Assembly: GCA_964537035.1 (NCBI GenBank)
Contig: CAZIAK010000026.1
Coordinates: 8,022-72,021 of the forward strand
Direction: 5' to 3'
Length of the DNA: 64,000 nt
Origin: CAZIAK01 sp964537035
GTDB taxonomy: Bacteria > Planctomycetota > B15-G4
Shown here: piece by piece, positions 32,728 through 42,900 of the stretch
Layout: each line of letters opens with the position of its first letter
How positions within the stretch are numbered: position 1 is the first letter of the stretch
Made by a program: the position numbers and the translations under genes
The notes under the pieces: generated by a model
Database searches by the model: none
Seen by the model: the letters and a program-made list of their open reading frames with translations, nothing else
What the model was told of the DNA's origin: nothing

Positions 32728-35700
32728 GGGACCGCGCCATTGCCATCGTCGGAATGAACTGCCTGTTTCCCAAGGCACCCGACGTCGAGCAGTTCTGGGC
32801 CAATATCCGTGAGGGCGTCGATGCCGTGGGCGCCGTGCCAGAAACTCACTGGAGCCCTGACGACTACTTCGACCCCGACAAGAGCGCGCCCGATCGCACC
32901 TACGCTCAACGGGGCGGCTTCATCGATCCCGTCGATTTTCCGCCCCTCGAGTTCGGCATCTCCCCCCGAGACGTCGAGGCCATCGACACATCGCAGCTGC
33001 TGGGCATGATGGTGGCCCGCCGGGCTCTCGAAGATGCAGGCTACGGCGAGGGCGGCAAGAGCTTCGACCGTGACAAGGCCAGCGTCGTCGTGGGTGTCAC
33101 GGGTACCCTCGAAGCGGTGGTGCCTCTGGGCGCCCGCCTCGGTCACCCGCTCTGGCGCGAGGCCCTGGCCGCCGCCGGAGTCGACGAGGCCACCGCCGAA
33201 GATGTGGTCAAGCGCATCGGCGATGGCTACGTCCCCTGGCAAGAGAACAGCTTCCCCGGACTGCTGGGCAACGTGGTCGCAGGGCGCATCGCCAATCGCC
33301 TCGACCTGCGGGGCACCAACTGCGTGGTCGACGCCGCCTGCGCCAGCTCGTTGTCGGCGCTGCACACCGGCATCATGGAGCTGATCAGCGGCCGGGCCGA
33401 CATGGTCTTGTCGGGAGGTATCGACACCTTCAACGACATCTTCATGTACATGTGCTTCAGCAAGACGCCCGCCCTTTCGCCCACGGGCGACGCGCGGCCC
33501 TTCTCGGCTGACGGCGACGGGACGATTCTTGGTGAAGGCCTGGGCATGCTCGTGCTCAAGCGCCTCGAAGATGCAGAGCAGGACGGCGATCGCATCTACG
33601 CCGTGATCCGCGGACTGGGTACGTCGAGCGATGGCAAGGGCAACGCGGTCTACGCACCGAGCGCGTCCGGCCAGGCCCGCTGCCTGAACTCAGCCTATCG
33701 CGACGCCGACGTCGACCCGGGCACCATCGAGCTGCTCGAAGCCCACGGCACGGGCACCATGGTGGGGGACGCCACCGAGATCGACGGCTTGAACCAGGTC
33801 TTCCGTGAAGCGCGGGCTGATGGCACCTGGTGTGCCCTGGGTTCGGTCAAGTCGATGATCGGTCACACCAAGGCGGCCGCTGGTTCGGCCGGTCTGATCA
33901 AGGCCGCCATGGCCCTGCACGAACGGGTCTTGCCGCCCACGATCAAGATCAGCCAACCCACCAGCGCGGCCGCTCCGGGCACCACGCCCTTCTACGTGAA
34001 CACCCACAAGCGCCCCTGGCTCCCGGCCCGGGGTCACCCCCGTCGCGCCGGCGTCTCTGCCTTTGGTTTCGGCGGCAGCAACTTCCACTGTGTGCTCGAA
34101 GAGTACACGGGCCAAGAAGAGCGGGTCAGCTGGGATGGTCGCACCCAGATCCTGGCCTTCTCAGGGGAGGGACAGGCCGAACTCGACAAGGCGCTCGAAG
34201 GATTCGACCCAGGTGCTGACTGGGCTGCCTTTCGTCGGGCTGCCGCTGCGTCGCGAAAGACCTTCGATGGCTCCCACGAGTGCCGGCTGACGATCGTGGT
34301 CGAGCAAGGTGGCTCGCCCGTCGAGAGCTTGATCGCCGATGCGCGAACGACCCTGACGAGCCGGGGCATCGCCTCTGGCTGGTCGCTGCCCCGGGGCGTG
34401 TTCTTCGGGCACGGCCGGGCCGCCGGTGGTCTCTGCGCGCTGTTTCCAGGGCAGGGTGCTCAAGCGCCGGGCATGCTCCGTGACCTGGCCTGCATGTTCC
34501 CCGAGATGCGTTCCACCCTGGCCGACGCCGACACGGCGGCTGGCGACGGGCCCGTGCGCCTCAGCGACATCATCCATCCCCACCCTGCATTCGATGACGC
34601 CACGTCGAAGGCCCAGGCCGCCGCGCTGCGGGCCACCGATGTGGCCCAACCCGCCATGGGCGCGGTGTCCCTCGGGGCCTGGGGGATCCTGCAACGCTTC
34701 GGTGTCGACTTCGACGCAGCCGCGGGTCACAGCTACGGCGAGCTCGTGGCCCTGTGCGCGGCGGGTCGCCTGGCCGACTCTGATCTCCACCGACTCTCCC
34801 AGTTGCGCGGCCGGCTCATGGCCGACGGCACGGGCGATCGGGGAGCCATGTTGGCGGTGCTCGCCGATCACGACGCGGTGGCTGGTCTGCTCGCGCGCCA
34901 CGACCTGGACCTGGTGGTGGCCAACCGCAACGCGCCGCGGCAGATGGTGCTCTCGGGTTCGACCGCCGAGGTCGATCGGGCCCAGGCCCTGTTCAGCGAC
35001 CTTGACCTGACCGTGCGCCGCCTGGACGTGGCCGCAGCGTTCCACAGCGAGCTGGTGGCCGAGGCGGCCAAGCCCTTCGGCAACGCCCTGTCTGCGGTAG
35101 ACCTGCACCAGGGTGAGCTGCTGGTCTACTCGAACACCACCGGCGACGCCTACCCGGACGACGATCACGATGCCCGGGCCCTGCTCGCAGGCCAGCTGGC
35201 CGAACCCGTCGAGTTCGTGCCCATGATCGACGCGCTGTTCGCCAGCGGTGTGCGCACCTTCGTCGAAGTGGGACCCGGCCGGCGCTTGAGCGGTCTCGTC
35301 GACGAGATCCTCGACGGTGAAGACGTGGCCACCCTGGCCATCGATGCTTCTTCCGGGTCACGACACGGACAGGCCGACCTGGCTCGACTGCTCTCGGCCT
35401 TGGTCGTCCGCGGTCACAATGTGGGCCTCGATCTGTGGGACGAGGGCCTGCTCGATCGCCCACACGACGACACGTCGGGATTCACCATCAGCTTGTGCGG
35501 TGCGAACCACCGCTCAACCCAGCCCAGCACCACAGCTCCCGCAGGCAAGGCGCCCGGTAGCTCGAAGCCCGCCCCGGTGGTTTCCGCGCCCAAGGTGGAG
35601 GCGACGCCGGCAAGAGCGCCGGCACAGCCCAGCGCATCCGCAGCGCCCGCCGGTCCCAAGCCCGCGACCGTGGGCAGGCCGCCTGGCACCGTTCAGGGCT

Positions 35701-38700
35701 CGCCGAGTGCGCCCGTCTCTCCGTCTTCAACACCCGGACGCCCAGCGTCTGGCTCCGTCCGACCTCCTTCAACCCACCCGGTGGCTGTCCCCGCGAGCCC
35801 TGTCTCCGCGCCCGCCCCGGTTGTCTTGCCTGACGAGAACTCCATGAGCGACCTGCCCGTCGACCCGTCTCTGTTGACCGAGGCCTTGCGTGCCAGCCGC
35901 GATGGGTTGGCTGCGCTGATGCAGATGCAGCAGCAGACCGCTGAGTTGCATCGCCGGTTCCTCGAGGGTCAGGAACGTTCGGCGGCTGTGTTCCAGTCGT
36001 TGCTGCAGCAGCAGTCGTCGCTTGCCAGCGGTGGAGAATGGCCACAGCCGATGCCTGCCGCGCCCGCCGCAGCAGCCTTGCCGAGCGCACCTGCCCAACC
36101 GGCCTTGCCGGCCCCGGCCGCCACGCCGCTCGCGCCTGTGGCCCCGCCGCCCGCCTCCGTAGCCGCGCCGTCGGGCAGCGCGCCGGCGCTGCAACCTGCT
36201 CCTGCCCCCGCGGTGGCCCCGAGACCTGGCCCGAAGGCGGCTCCGATCGCCACTCCTGTCTCCGTGCCCGCGCCGACGCACACCGCGACCACGCAGCCAG
36301 CATCTGCCGCGCCCGGCTCAGAGGCTGTCGACCATGACGCCGTGGCCCAGGTGGTGCTTTCGGTGGTGTCCGACAAGACCGGCTACCCCATCGACATGCT
36401 CGAGTTGTCCATGGGCATGGACAGCGATCTGGGCATCGACTCGATCAAGCGGGTCGAGATCTTGTCGGCCATTCAGGATCGTTTGCCCGAGGCGCCGATC
36501 GTGAAGCCGGAGCACCTCGGTGAGCTGAAGACCTTGGGTCAGCTCGCCAGGTTCCTGGTCCCCGCTGGGGGCAGCGTCTCTGCTGTGAGCAGCCCTGCTC
36601 CCGCGCTGGCTTCTGCTGCGGCCGGGGTGGGTCACGACCGCGCGGTAGAGGTGTTGCTGTCGGTGGTTTCCGAAAAGACCGGCTACCCCATCGACATGCT
36701 CGAGTTGTCCATGGGCATGGACAGCGACCTGGGCATCGACTCGATCAAGCGGGTCGAGATCTTGTCGGCGATCCAGGAGCAGCTCCCCGACGCGCCGGTG
36801 GTCAAGCCGGAGCACCTGGGTGAGCTGAAGACCCTGGGTCAGCTGGCGGACTTCTTGAGCGCTGGCTTGCCAGCTGCTGCCCCGATCGCGACGGTCTCTC
36901 CCAGCGGTGCGGTCGATCACGACCGCGCTGTAGAAGTGCTGCTCTCGGTGGTTTCCGAGAAGACGGGCTACCCGGTGGACATGCTCGAGTTGTCCATGGG
37001 CATGGACAGCGACCTGGGCATCGACTCGATCAAGCGGGTCGAGATCTTGTCGGCGATCCAGGAGCAGCTCCCCGACGCGCCGGTGGTCAAGCCGGAGCAC
37101 CTGGGTGAGCTGAAGACCCTGGGTCAGCTGGCAGACTTCTTGTGCGCCGGAGCCGATGGTGGTGCCTCCGCCGGTGGCCCGAGCGGTGCGGCCGCTGCTG
37201 CAACCGGCGCGGCGTCTCCCAGCACGGCGCCGGGTGCGCCTGCTCACGACATCGTGGCCGAGGTGTTGCTCTCGGTGGTGTCCGAGAAGACGGGCTACCC
37301 GGTGGACATGCTCGAGTTGTCCATGGGCATGGACAGCGACCTGGGCATCGACTCGATCAAGCGGGTCGAGATCTTGTCGGCGATTCAGGAGCAGCTGCCG
37401 GAGGCTCCGGTGGTGAAGCCGCAGCACCTGGGTGAGCTGAAGACCCTTGGCCAGCTGGCGGCCTTCTTGTGCTCTGGCGACGTCGCGGAGGCCAGCGCCA
37501 GCGGTGCTGCTGCCCACGCCGAACCCGCCGTCGAGAGCGCTGCCGAGCAGGCCTTGCCTCTCGACACCTACGCCCTCGAACTCGCCGATCTGGTCGTGCC
37601 TCAGACGTCTGGCAACTTCTTGCCCAGCGGCGGGCGGTTGTGGGTGAGCGCCACTGACGATGGCTTGTCCACGGCCTTGGCCGCCCGCTGGCAGACCCTG
37701 GGCCTGGTCACCGAAGAGGTCGCCATCGACGGGAAGGACACCCCGCCCGACGATCTGGTGGGCCTCGTCGTGGTGGCCCCCGAGGGGCCCTGCGGCAGCG
37801 ATCTGCCCTTGCGCGCCTTCGACCTGGTGCGCCGTTGCGGTCCGACCCTGCGGGCTTCTGCCGCTGCGGGTGGCGCCGCGCTGCTGATGACCGTGTCTCG
37901 CGTCGACGGCCGCTTTGGCCTGGGTGACGTGGCGGGCGACCCCCTCTCTGGGTGCCTGTCCGGCTTGACCAAGAGCGCCCATCACGAATGGACTGACGTC
38001 ACCTGCCGAGCTTTCGATGTCTCTCCGGCCCTGGCCGACCGGGCTGGAGTGGCTGAGGACATCGTCGCCTTCGCCTTGTGCGCTGGCCCGGTCGAAGTCG
38101 CGCTGCACGCCGACGGCCCGGTGACTCCCGAACTGGTGCCCACCGAGGCTCGCGAGAGTGGCGGGTCAGCCTTCGATGCTGACGACGTGGTGGTGATCAG
38201 CGGCGGTGCCCGAGGCATCACCGCCGAGATCGCCGTGGCCTTGGCGACAGCGAGCAGCCCGCGCCTGGTGCTGCTCGGTCGCAGCGCCTTGCCGGGAGCC
38301 GAAGCCGATTGGTTGAGCGCGCTCGAAGACGAAGCCTCGGTGAAGGCCGCTCTGGTGTCCCGGGCCAGCTCACCGCTCAAGCCTCGGGACGTGCAGCAAC
38401 AGTGGCGGGCGATCGACGCCGCTCGTGAAGTGCGCCGCAATCTGGCCCGCATCGAAGACGCGGGGTCAGAGGTGCAGTATCACGCGGCGGACGTGCGCGA
38501 CACTGACGCCGTGTCCCGGGTGCTGGCAGGTGTGCGCAAGGAGTGGGGGCCGATCACCGGGCTGGTTCACGGCGCCGGTGTGCTGGCCGACCGGACCATC
38601 GACGACAAGAGCGATGACGACGTGCGCGCCGTGGTGAGCACCAAGGTCGAGGGCCTGGCCGCCTTGCTGGCCGGTGTGGGCGCCGACGAGCTGAAGGCCC

Positions 38701-39926
38701 TGGCCCTGTTCTCCTCGACCACTGCACGTTTCGGCCGGCGAGGGCAGTCTGACTACGCCATGGCCAACGAAGCCCTGGAGAAACTGGCTCGTGCCGAGGC
38801 GCGCAGGCGCCCCGGTTGTCGGGTGGTCTCCTTCGGCTGGGGTCCATGGGATGGGGGCATGGTCGACGCCTCGCTGCGACGGCTGTTCGCCGACGAAGGC
38901 ATCGCCGTCATCCCCATGGCACTGGGTGCAGAGCTGCTGGTGAACGAGCTGGCGGCGCTGGACGGCCCCGGCGAGATGATCGTGCTCGGCGGGGGCTCCC
39001 AGATCACTCCGCGGTTGGAGACCGATCGGGTCGAGACGCAGGGCACGCTGGCGGGCTCGGTGACCACCGTGACGCGAGAGCTGTCCGTGGCCGACCATGC
39101 CTTCTTGGCTGCCCACGTGCTCGACGGCAAGGCCGTGCTGCCCGTGGCGGTGATGATCGAGTGGCTGGGTCACGCAGCGCTCCATGGCAACCCTGGGCTG
39201 CGCCTCGTGGGCCTCGATGGTCTGGCCGTGTTCAAGGGCGTGCTCGTGGACGGTGATTCCCGGCTGCCCTTGAGTCTTCGTGCCCAGCGAGCGGTGAAGC
39301 GTGGCGACGGCAGCTTTGCAGTGCTGGTCGAGCTCATCTCTGACGCGGGCGCTGATCGGACGGTGGTGCACGCCTCCGCCACGGCGGTGCTGGCCGCCCG
39401 GTCGCCCGAAGCGGTGACCGCGCTGCCTGTCCCCGAGCTGAAGCCCTTTGGCAAGACGGTCACGGAGGCCTACGGTGAGTTCCTCTTCCACGGGGCGCTG
39501 CTGCAAGGCATCGAGACCGTGGACGGCTGCGGCGACACGGGCATCGTGGCCACGGCCAAGAGCGCCTCGGCTCCCGCAGAATGGATGACCCGGCCTCTGC
39601 GCAGCCGCTGGATCGCCGAGCCCCTGGCCATCGACTGCGCCTTCCAGATGCTGATCTTGTGGAGCCTGTGGAAGCACGACCTGGGCTCCCTGCCCACGCG
39701 TTTCGCCAGCTACCGACAGTATCGGGCGGCGTTCCCCGAAGAGGGTGTGCGCATCGAGGTGCGGGTGCAGCAACACGACAGCCAGCGAGTGGTGGCCGAC
39801 ATCGATTGGCTTGACTCAGCGGGCGACGTGGTGGCGCGCATGGTCGGCTATGAGTGTGTGATGGCCAGCTCGCTCACCGAGCACTTCACGCGCAACACAC
39901 TGACCGCTCCGAAGGTGCGACCGTGA
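32724..39926 (+). CDS. pfaA: PfaA-type polyunsaturated lipid synthase, KS-MAT-ACPx4-KR-DH
   Basis: The protein has 2400 residues from a TTG at 32724 that overlaps the pfaD stop; MNCLFPKAP and the KS signature follow within 10 residues, so little can be missing. Domain order: ketosynthase (about 1-450; Cys206 in DAACASS, His341 in EAHGTGT, His381 in IGHTK); malonyl-CoA transferase (about 560-900; Ser670 in GHSYGE); Ala/Pro-rich linker (about 935-1195); four acyl-carrier domains with phosphopantetheine serines at 1240, 1340, 1435 and 1544 (DLGIDSIKRV); ketoreductase (about 1810-2070; SGGARGI loop, Tyr2011 in SDYAMANE); and a C-terminal dehydratase-like domain (about 2110-2390; His2131 in HVLDGKAVLP). 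It elongates the chain by malonyl units and reduces the keto group; enoyl reduction comes from PfaD. No phosphopantetheinyl transferase is visible in the window, so activation must come from elsewhere. Confidence 0.94.
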   Translation: MRDRAIAIVGMNCLFPKAPDVEQFWANIREGVDAVGAVPETHWSPDDYFDPDKSAPDRTYAQRGGFIDPVDFPPLEFGISPRDVEAIDTSQLLGMMVARRALEDAGYGEGGKSFDRDKASVVVGVTGTLEAVVPLGARLGHPLWREALAAAGVDEATAEDVVKRIGDGYVPWQENSFPGLLGNVVAGRIANRLDLRGTNCVVDAACASSLSALHTGIMELISGRADMVLSGGIDTFNDIFMYMCFSKTPALSPTGDARPFSADGDGTILGEGLGMLVLKRLEDAEQDGDRIYAVIRGLGTSSDGKGNAVYAPSASGQARCLNSAYRDADVDPGTIELLEAHGTGTMVGDATEIDGLNQVFREARADGTWCALGSVKSMIGHTKAAAGSAGLIKAAMALHERVLPPTIKISQPTSAAAPGTTPFYVNTHKRPWLPARGHPRRAGVSAFGFGGSNFHCVLEEYTGQEERVSWDGRTQILAFSGEGQAELDKALEGFDPGADWAAFRRAAAASRKTFDGSHECRLTIVVEQGGSPVESLIADARTTLTSRGIASGWSLPRGVFFGHGRAAGGLCALFPGQGAQAPGMLRDLACMFPEMRSTLADADTAAGDGPVRLSDIIHPHPAFDDATSKAQAAALRATDVAQPAMGAVSLGAWGILQRFGVDFDAAAGHSYGELVALCAAGRLADSDLHRLSQLRGRLMADGTGDRGAMLAVLADHDAVAGLLARHDLDLVVANRNAPRQMVLSGSTAEVDRAQALFSDLDLTVRRLDVAAAFHSELVAEAAKPFGNALSAVDLHQGELLVYSNTTGDAYPDDDHDARALLAGQLAEPVEFVPMIDALFASGVRTFVEVGPGRRLSGLVDEILDGEDVATLAIDASSGSRHGQADLARLLSALVVRGHNVGLDLWDEGLLDRPHDDTSGFTISLCGANHRSTQPSTTAPAGKAPGSSKPAPVVSAPKVEATPARAPAQPSASAAPAGPKPATVGRPPGTVQGSPSAPVSPSSTPGRPASGSVRPPSTHPVAVPASPVSAPAPVVLPDENSMSDLPVDPSLLTEALRASRDGLAALMQMQQQTAELHRRFLEGQERSAAVFQSLLQQQSSLASGGEWPQPMPAAPAAAALPSAPAQPALPAPAATPLAPVAPPPASVAAPSGSAPALQPAPAPAVAPRPGPKAAPIATPVSVPAPTHTATTQPASAAPGSEAVDHDAVAQVVLSVVSDKTGYPIDMLELSMGMDSDLGIDSIKRVEILSAIQDRLPEAPIVKPEHLGELKTLGQLARFLVPAGGSVSAVSSPAPALASAAAGVGHDRAVEVLLSVVSEKTGYPIDMLELSMGMDSDLGIDSIKRVEILSAIQEQLPDAPVVKPEHLGELKTLGQLADFLSAGLPAAAPIATVSPSGAVDHDRAVEVLLSVVSEKTGYPVDMLELSMGMDSDLGIDSIKRVEILSAIQEQLPDAPVVKPEHLGELKTLGQLADFLCAGADGGASAGGPSGAAAAATGAASPSTAPGAPAHDIVAEVLLSVVSEKTGYPVDMLELSMGMDSDLGIDSIKRVEILSAIQEQLPEAPVVKPQHLGELKTLGQLAAFLCSGDVAEASASGAAAHAEPAVESAAEQALPLDTYALELADLVVPQTSGNFLPSGGRLWVSATDDGLSTALAARWQTLGLVTEEVAIDGKDTPPDDLVGLVVVAPEGPCGSDLPLRAFDLVRRCGPTLRASAAAGGAALLMTVSRVDGRFGLGDVAGDPLSGCLSGLTKSAHHEWTDVTCRAFDVSPALADRAGVAEDIVAFALCAGPVEVALHADGPVTPELVPTEARESGGSAFDADDVVVISGGARGITAEIAVALATASSPRLVLLGRSALPGAEADWLSALEDEASVKAALVSRASSPLKPRDVQQQWRAIDAAREVRRNLARIEDAGSEVQYHAADVRDTDAVSRVLAGVRKEWGPITGLVHGAGVLADRTIDDKSDDDVRAVVSTKVEGLAALLAGVGADELKALALFSSTTARFGRRGQSDYAMANEALEKLARAEARRRPGCRVVSFGWGPWDGGMVDASLRRLFADEGIAVIPMALGAELLVNELAALDGPGEMIVLGGGSQITPRLETDRVETQGTLAGSVTTVTRELSVADHAFLAAHVLDGKAVLPVAVMIEWLGHAALHGNPGLRLVGLDGLAVFKGVLVDGDSRLPLSLRAQRAVKRGDGSFAVLVELISDAGADRTVVHASATAVLAARSPEAVTALPVPELKPFGKTVTEAYGEFLFHGALLQGIETVDGCGDTGIVATAKSASAPAEWMTRPLRSRWIAEPLAIDCAFQMLILWSLWKHDLGSLPTRFASYRQYRAAFPEEGVRIEVRVQQHDSQRVVADIDWLDSAGDVVARMVGYECVMASSLTEHFTRNTLTAPKVRP
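36325..37475 (+). repeat. Four tandem acyl-carrier-domain repeats in pfaA
   Basis: Four copies of a roughly 230-bp ACP coding unit lie at about 36325-36560, 36628-36860, 36913-37143 and 37240-37472, separated by Ala/Gly/Pro-rich linkers. Copies 2 and 3 are identical at the DNA level for about 150 bp (from the codons for DMLELS to those for GQLA). Copies 1 and 4 differ from them at scattered sites. Such near-identity suggests recent gene conversion or duplication, and makes the region prone to assembly collapse. Confidence 0.9.
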
Positions 39927-42900
39927 CGACGCCCCCGCCCATCGCCATCGTCGGCGTCGGCGGGGTCCTTCCCGGGGCGGCCGACCTGGACAGCTTCTGG
40001 GAGCTCGTCCGGGAAGGGCGATCTGCGACCCACGAAGTTCCCGCCGGGCGCTGGATACTCGACGCGGCCACGATCACCCACCCCGAACATGGGCGTCCCG
40101 ACAAGGTGGTCTCGAAGCGGGCCTGCCTGCTCCGTGACGCGCCATTGCAGCTCGACGGTCTGGCCTTGCCCGAAGAGCTGCTGGCCGCACTCGACCCCAT
40201 GGTCTTGCTGGCCCTGCACGCGGGCCATCAGGCCTGGGGGGCAGGGGTCACGTCGGCCCTCGACCTGAGCAGGGTGGCCGTGGTCCTGGGCAACATCGCC
40301 TTGCCCACCGAGAGCACGTCGGCCATGGCCGACTGGGTGCTGGGGCGGCGCTTCGAGCGGGAACTGTTCGCAGCGGCGGATCGTCAGGCTCCGGGCGAAG
40401 AGCGCCGGGCTGTGGCGCCAGTGAACCGCTGGGTCACGGGGCTGCCCGCAGGCCTGCTCGCCAAGGGTCTTGGGCTGGGTGGCGGGCAGATGACTCTCGA
40501 CGCGGCCTGCTCCTCGTCGTTCTTCGCCCTGCACCACGCCGTGGAAGAGCTGGCTGCCCATCGCGCGGACGCCGTCCTGGCGGGCGGTCTGTCCCGTCCG
40601 GACAGCCTCTACACGCAGATGGGTTTCTCCCAGCTGAAGGCCCTCTCGCCCAGCGGCAACTGCCGGCCCTTCGACAAGCGTGGCGATGGTCTCGTTGTGG
40701 GCGAAGGCGCAGGCGTGTTCCTGCTCAAGCGCCTCGACGATGCGCTGGCCCAGGGCGACGAGATCCACGGTGTGATCAAGGCGGTGGGCCTGTCGAATGA
40801 TGTCGATGGACGACTGCTGGCGCCGAGCCAGGAGGGACAGCTGCGCGCGCTCCGCTCAGCCTACGACCGGGCGGGCTGGAAGCCGACGGACGTCGACCTG
40901 ATCGAATGCCACGCCGCGGGCACACCCGTGGGCGATGGGGTCGAGCTGGGCAGCCTCACCGCTCTCTGGGGCGACTCGGGCTGGACGCCGGGTCAGTGCA
41001 CCATCGGCTCGGTGAAGTCGAACGTGGGCCACCTGCTCACCGGCGCCGGCGCGGCGGGCCTGCTCAAGGTGCTCGGTGCCTTGCGCCACGGCGTCCTGCC
41101 GCCCACCGCGGGATGGTCACAGCCCATCGAGGGTCTGGGGCGAGGCGGTCTGGGCCCAGACCGCCCTGGGCAAGACGAACAACGGCAGAACGGCTCGGGT
41201 CAAGGCGGTCGATCGGGTCCGTTCGTGGTGCGCGAGAAGGCGGCGCCTTGGGAGCGGCGGGGCCCGGGCGTCCCCCGGCGGGCAGCCCTGAGCGGCTTCG
41301 GCTTCGGCGGGACCAACGCCCACGTGCTCATCGAAGAGTATCTGCCTCCCACTGCACATGCCGAGAGTGACGCGCCCATCGCGCTGCGGCAAGGCGCGAC
41401 GGTTGACCACGCGCCGTCTCCGAGCGCCCAGGCCTCCAGCGCGCAGTCAGCGGCCGTGGCGATCGTGGGCGTCGGCGCTCATCTGGGCCCCTGGGCCGAC
41501 GCGGGCGCCTTGAGTCGACGCCTGTTGGGTGGCGCAGACGGCGTGCTCCCCGCCACCAAGAAACGTTTCGGTGGACTGGACGACGCGCCCACCGGTTTCT
41601 TCATCGACGATCTCGACATTCCCCTGGGGCGCTTTCGCATCCCGCCGAAAGAGATCGAAGAGACTCTGCCCCAGCAGCTGCTCATGCTCTGCGCGGCGGA
41701 TGAAGCCCTCGCCTCACGCACGGGCACTGACGCCGACCCCTTGCGCACGGGAGTGTTCATCGGACTCGGCCTCGATCTGGCCACGAGCGACTACCACCTG
41801 CGCTGGGCATTGCGCAGCCGGGCCCGGGGATGGGCTGACGAGCTGGCCCCCGGTCTCTCTGGCGATGAGCTTGATCAGTGGGTCGATGCAGTCTGCGACC
41901 AGGTGGGACCGGCCCTGAACGCGAATCGCACCATGGGCAACCTGGGCGGCATCGTGGCCAGTCGGGTGGCCCGTGAGTTCGGCCTGGGCGGACCCTGCTT
42001 CGTGATCAGCAGCGAAGAGAGCAGCGGTTTCTCGGCCCTGGCGGCGGCCGTTCGTGCGCTGCAACGGGGCGAGCTCGACCAGGCTCTCGTGGGTGCGGTC
42101 GACCTGGCCGGCGACGCCCGCTCGTGGTTGGCCACGGACGCCCTGCGCAGCTTCACAGTGGACGGCGTGAGTCGTCCCTTCGATCGTCTCGCCGATGGGC
42201 CAGTCTGCGGCGAGGGCGCGGTGGCCATCCTGCTGCGTCGTAGTGACGACGCCCTGGAGGCGGGCGACAAGGTGTTGGCCGAGATCGTCGGCCTCGGTGA
42301 AGCCACCGGTGGTGACGCGCCGTCGTTGCAGGCCGACGAGTCTGCGGTGCGCCGGGCCATGGAGCGCGCTCTGGAGGACGGCGGCGTTGAGAGTGCAGCC
42401 GTGGGCTTCGTGGCCACCCACGGCAGCGGTGTGCCCGCCGAAGATGGGGTCGAGGCCAGGGCGCTGGCGGCTGTGTACTCCGAACGGGGGCCCAGTCTGT
42501 CCAGCGCAGCGGCGGCGGTGGGCCAGGCTGGCTCGGCGTCACCCTTGGTCTCGCTGTTGTCGGTCGTGACCTCCCTGCGTTCGCGTGTGTTGCCCCCGTT
42601 GGTAGGGCAGCGGTCCGGCCGAGACGAGCTGAGCGGTTTCGCTCGGCCCCGGACCTCACGGTATTGGCTCGACAGCGGTGTGCGTCACGGTGCCGTGACC
42701 TGCCTGTCGTCCAGCGGACACTGCGGACACGTGGTGCTGCGTGAGCCTGCCCAGGCAGCTCTCGAGGCACCGGAGGGCTCGCTCCTCGGTCCCCGGCCCG
42801 AAGGGCTGTTCGTTGTCGAGGCTGAGGACGATGACGGTTTGCGGGCAGGGCTGGCAGAGCTGTCTCGCCACGCGCTCGACGACCAGGCGGACAACGTCGA

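Noticed and set aside
36325..37475. Regularly spaced repeats that could be mistaken for a CRISPR array
   Set aside because: The repeats are about 230 bp, in frame and encode ACP domains with the DSIKRV serine; spacers are coding linkers. No cas gene is present.
36318..38108. A 596-codon open frame antisense to the pfaA ACP repeats and KR
   Set aside because: Its repeats mirror the four ACP repeats in the other strand; it has no domain of its own and no start signal.
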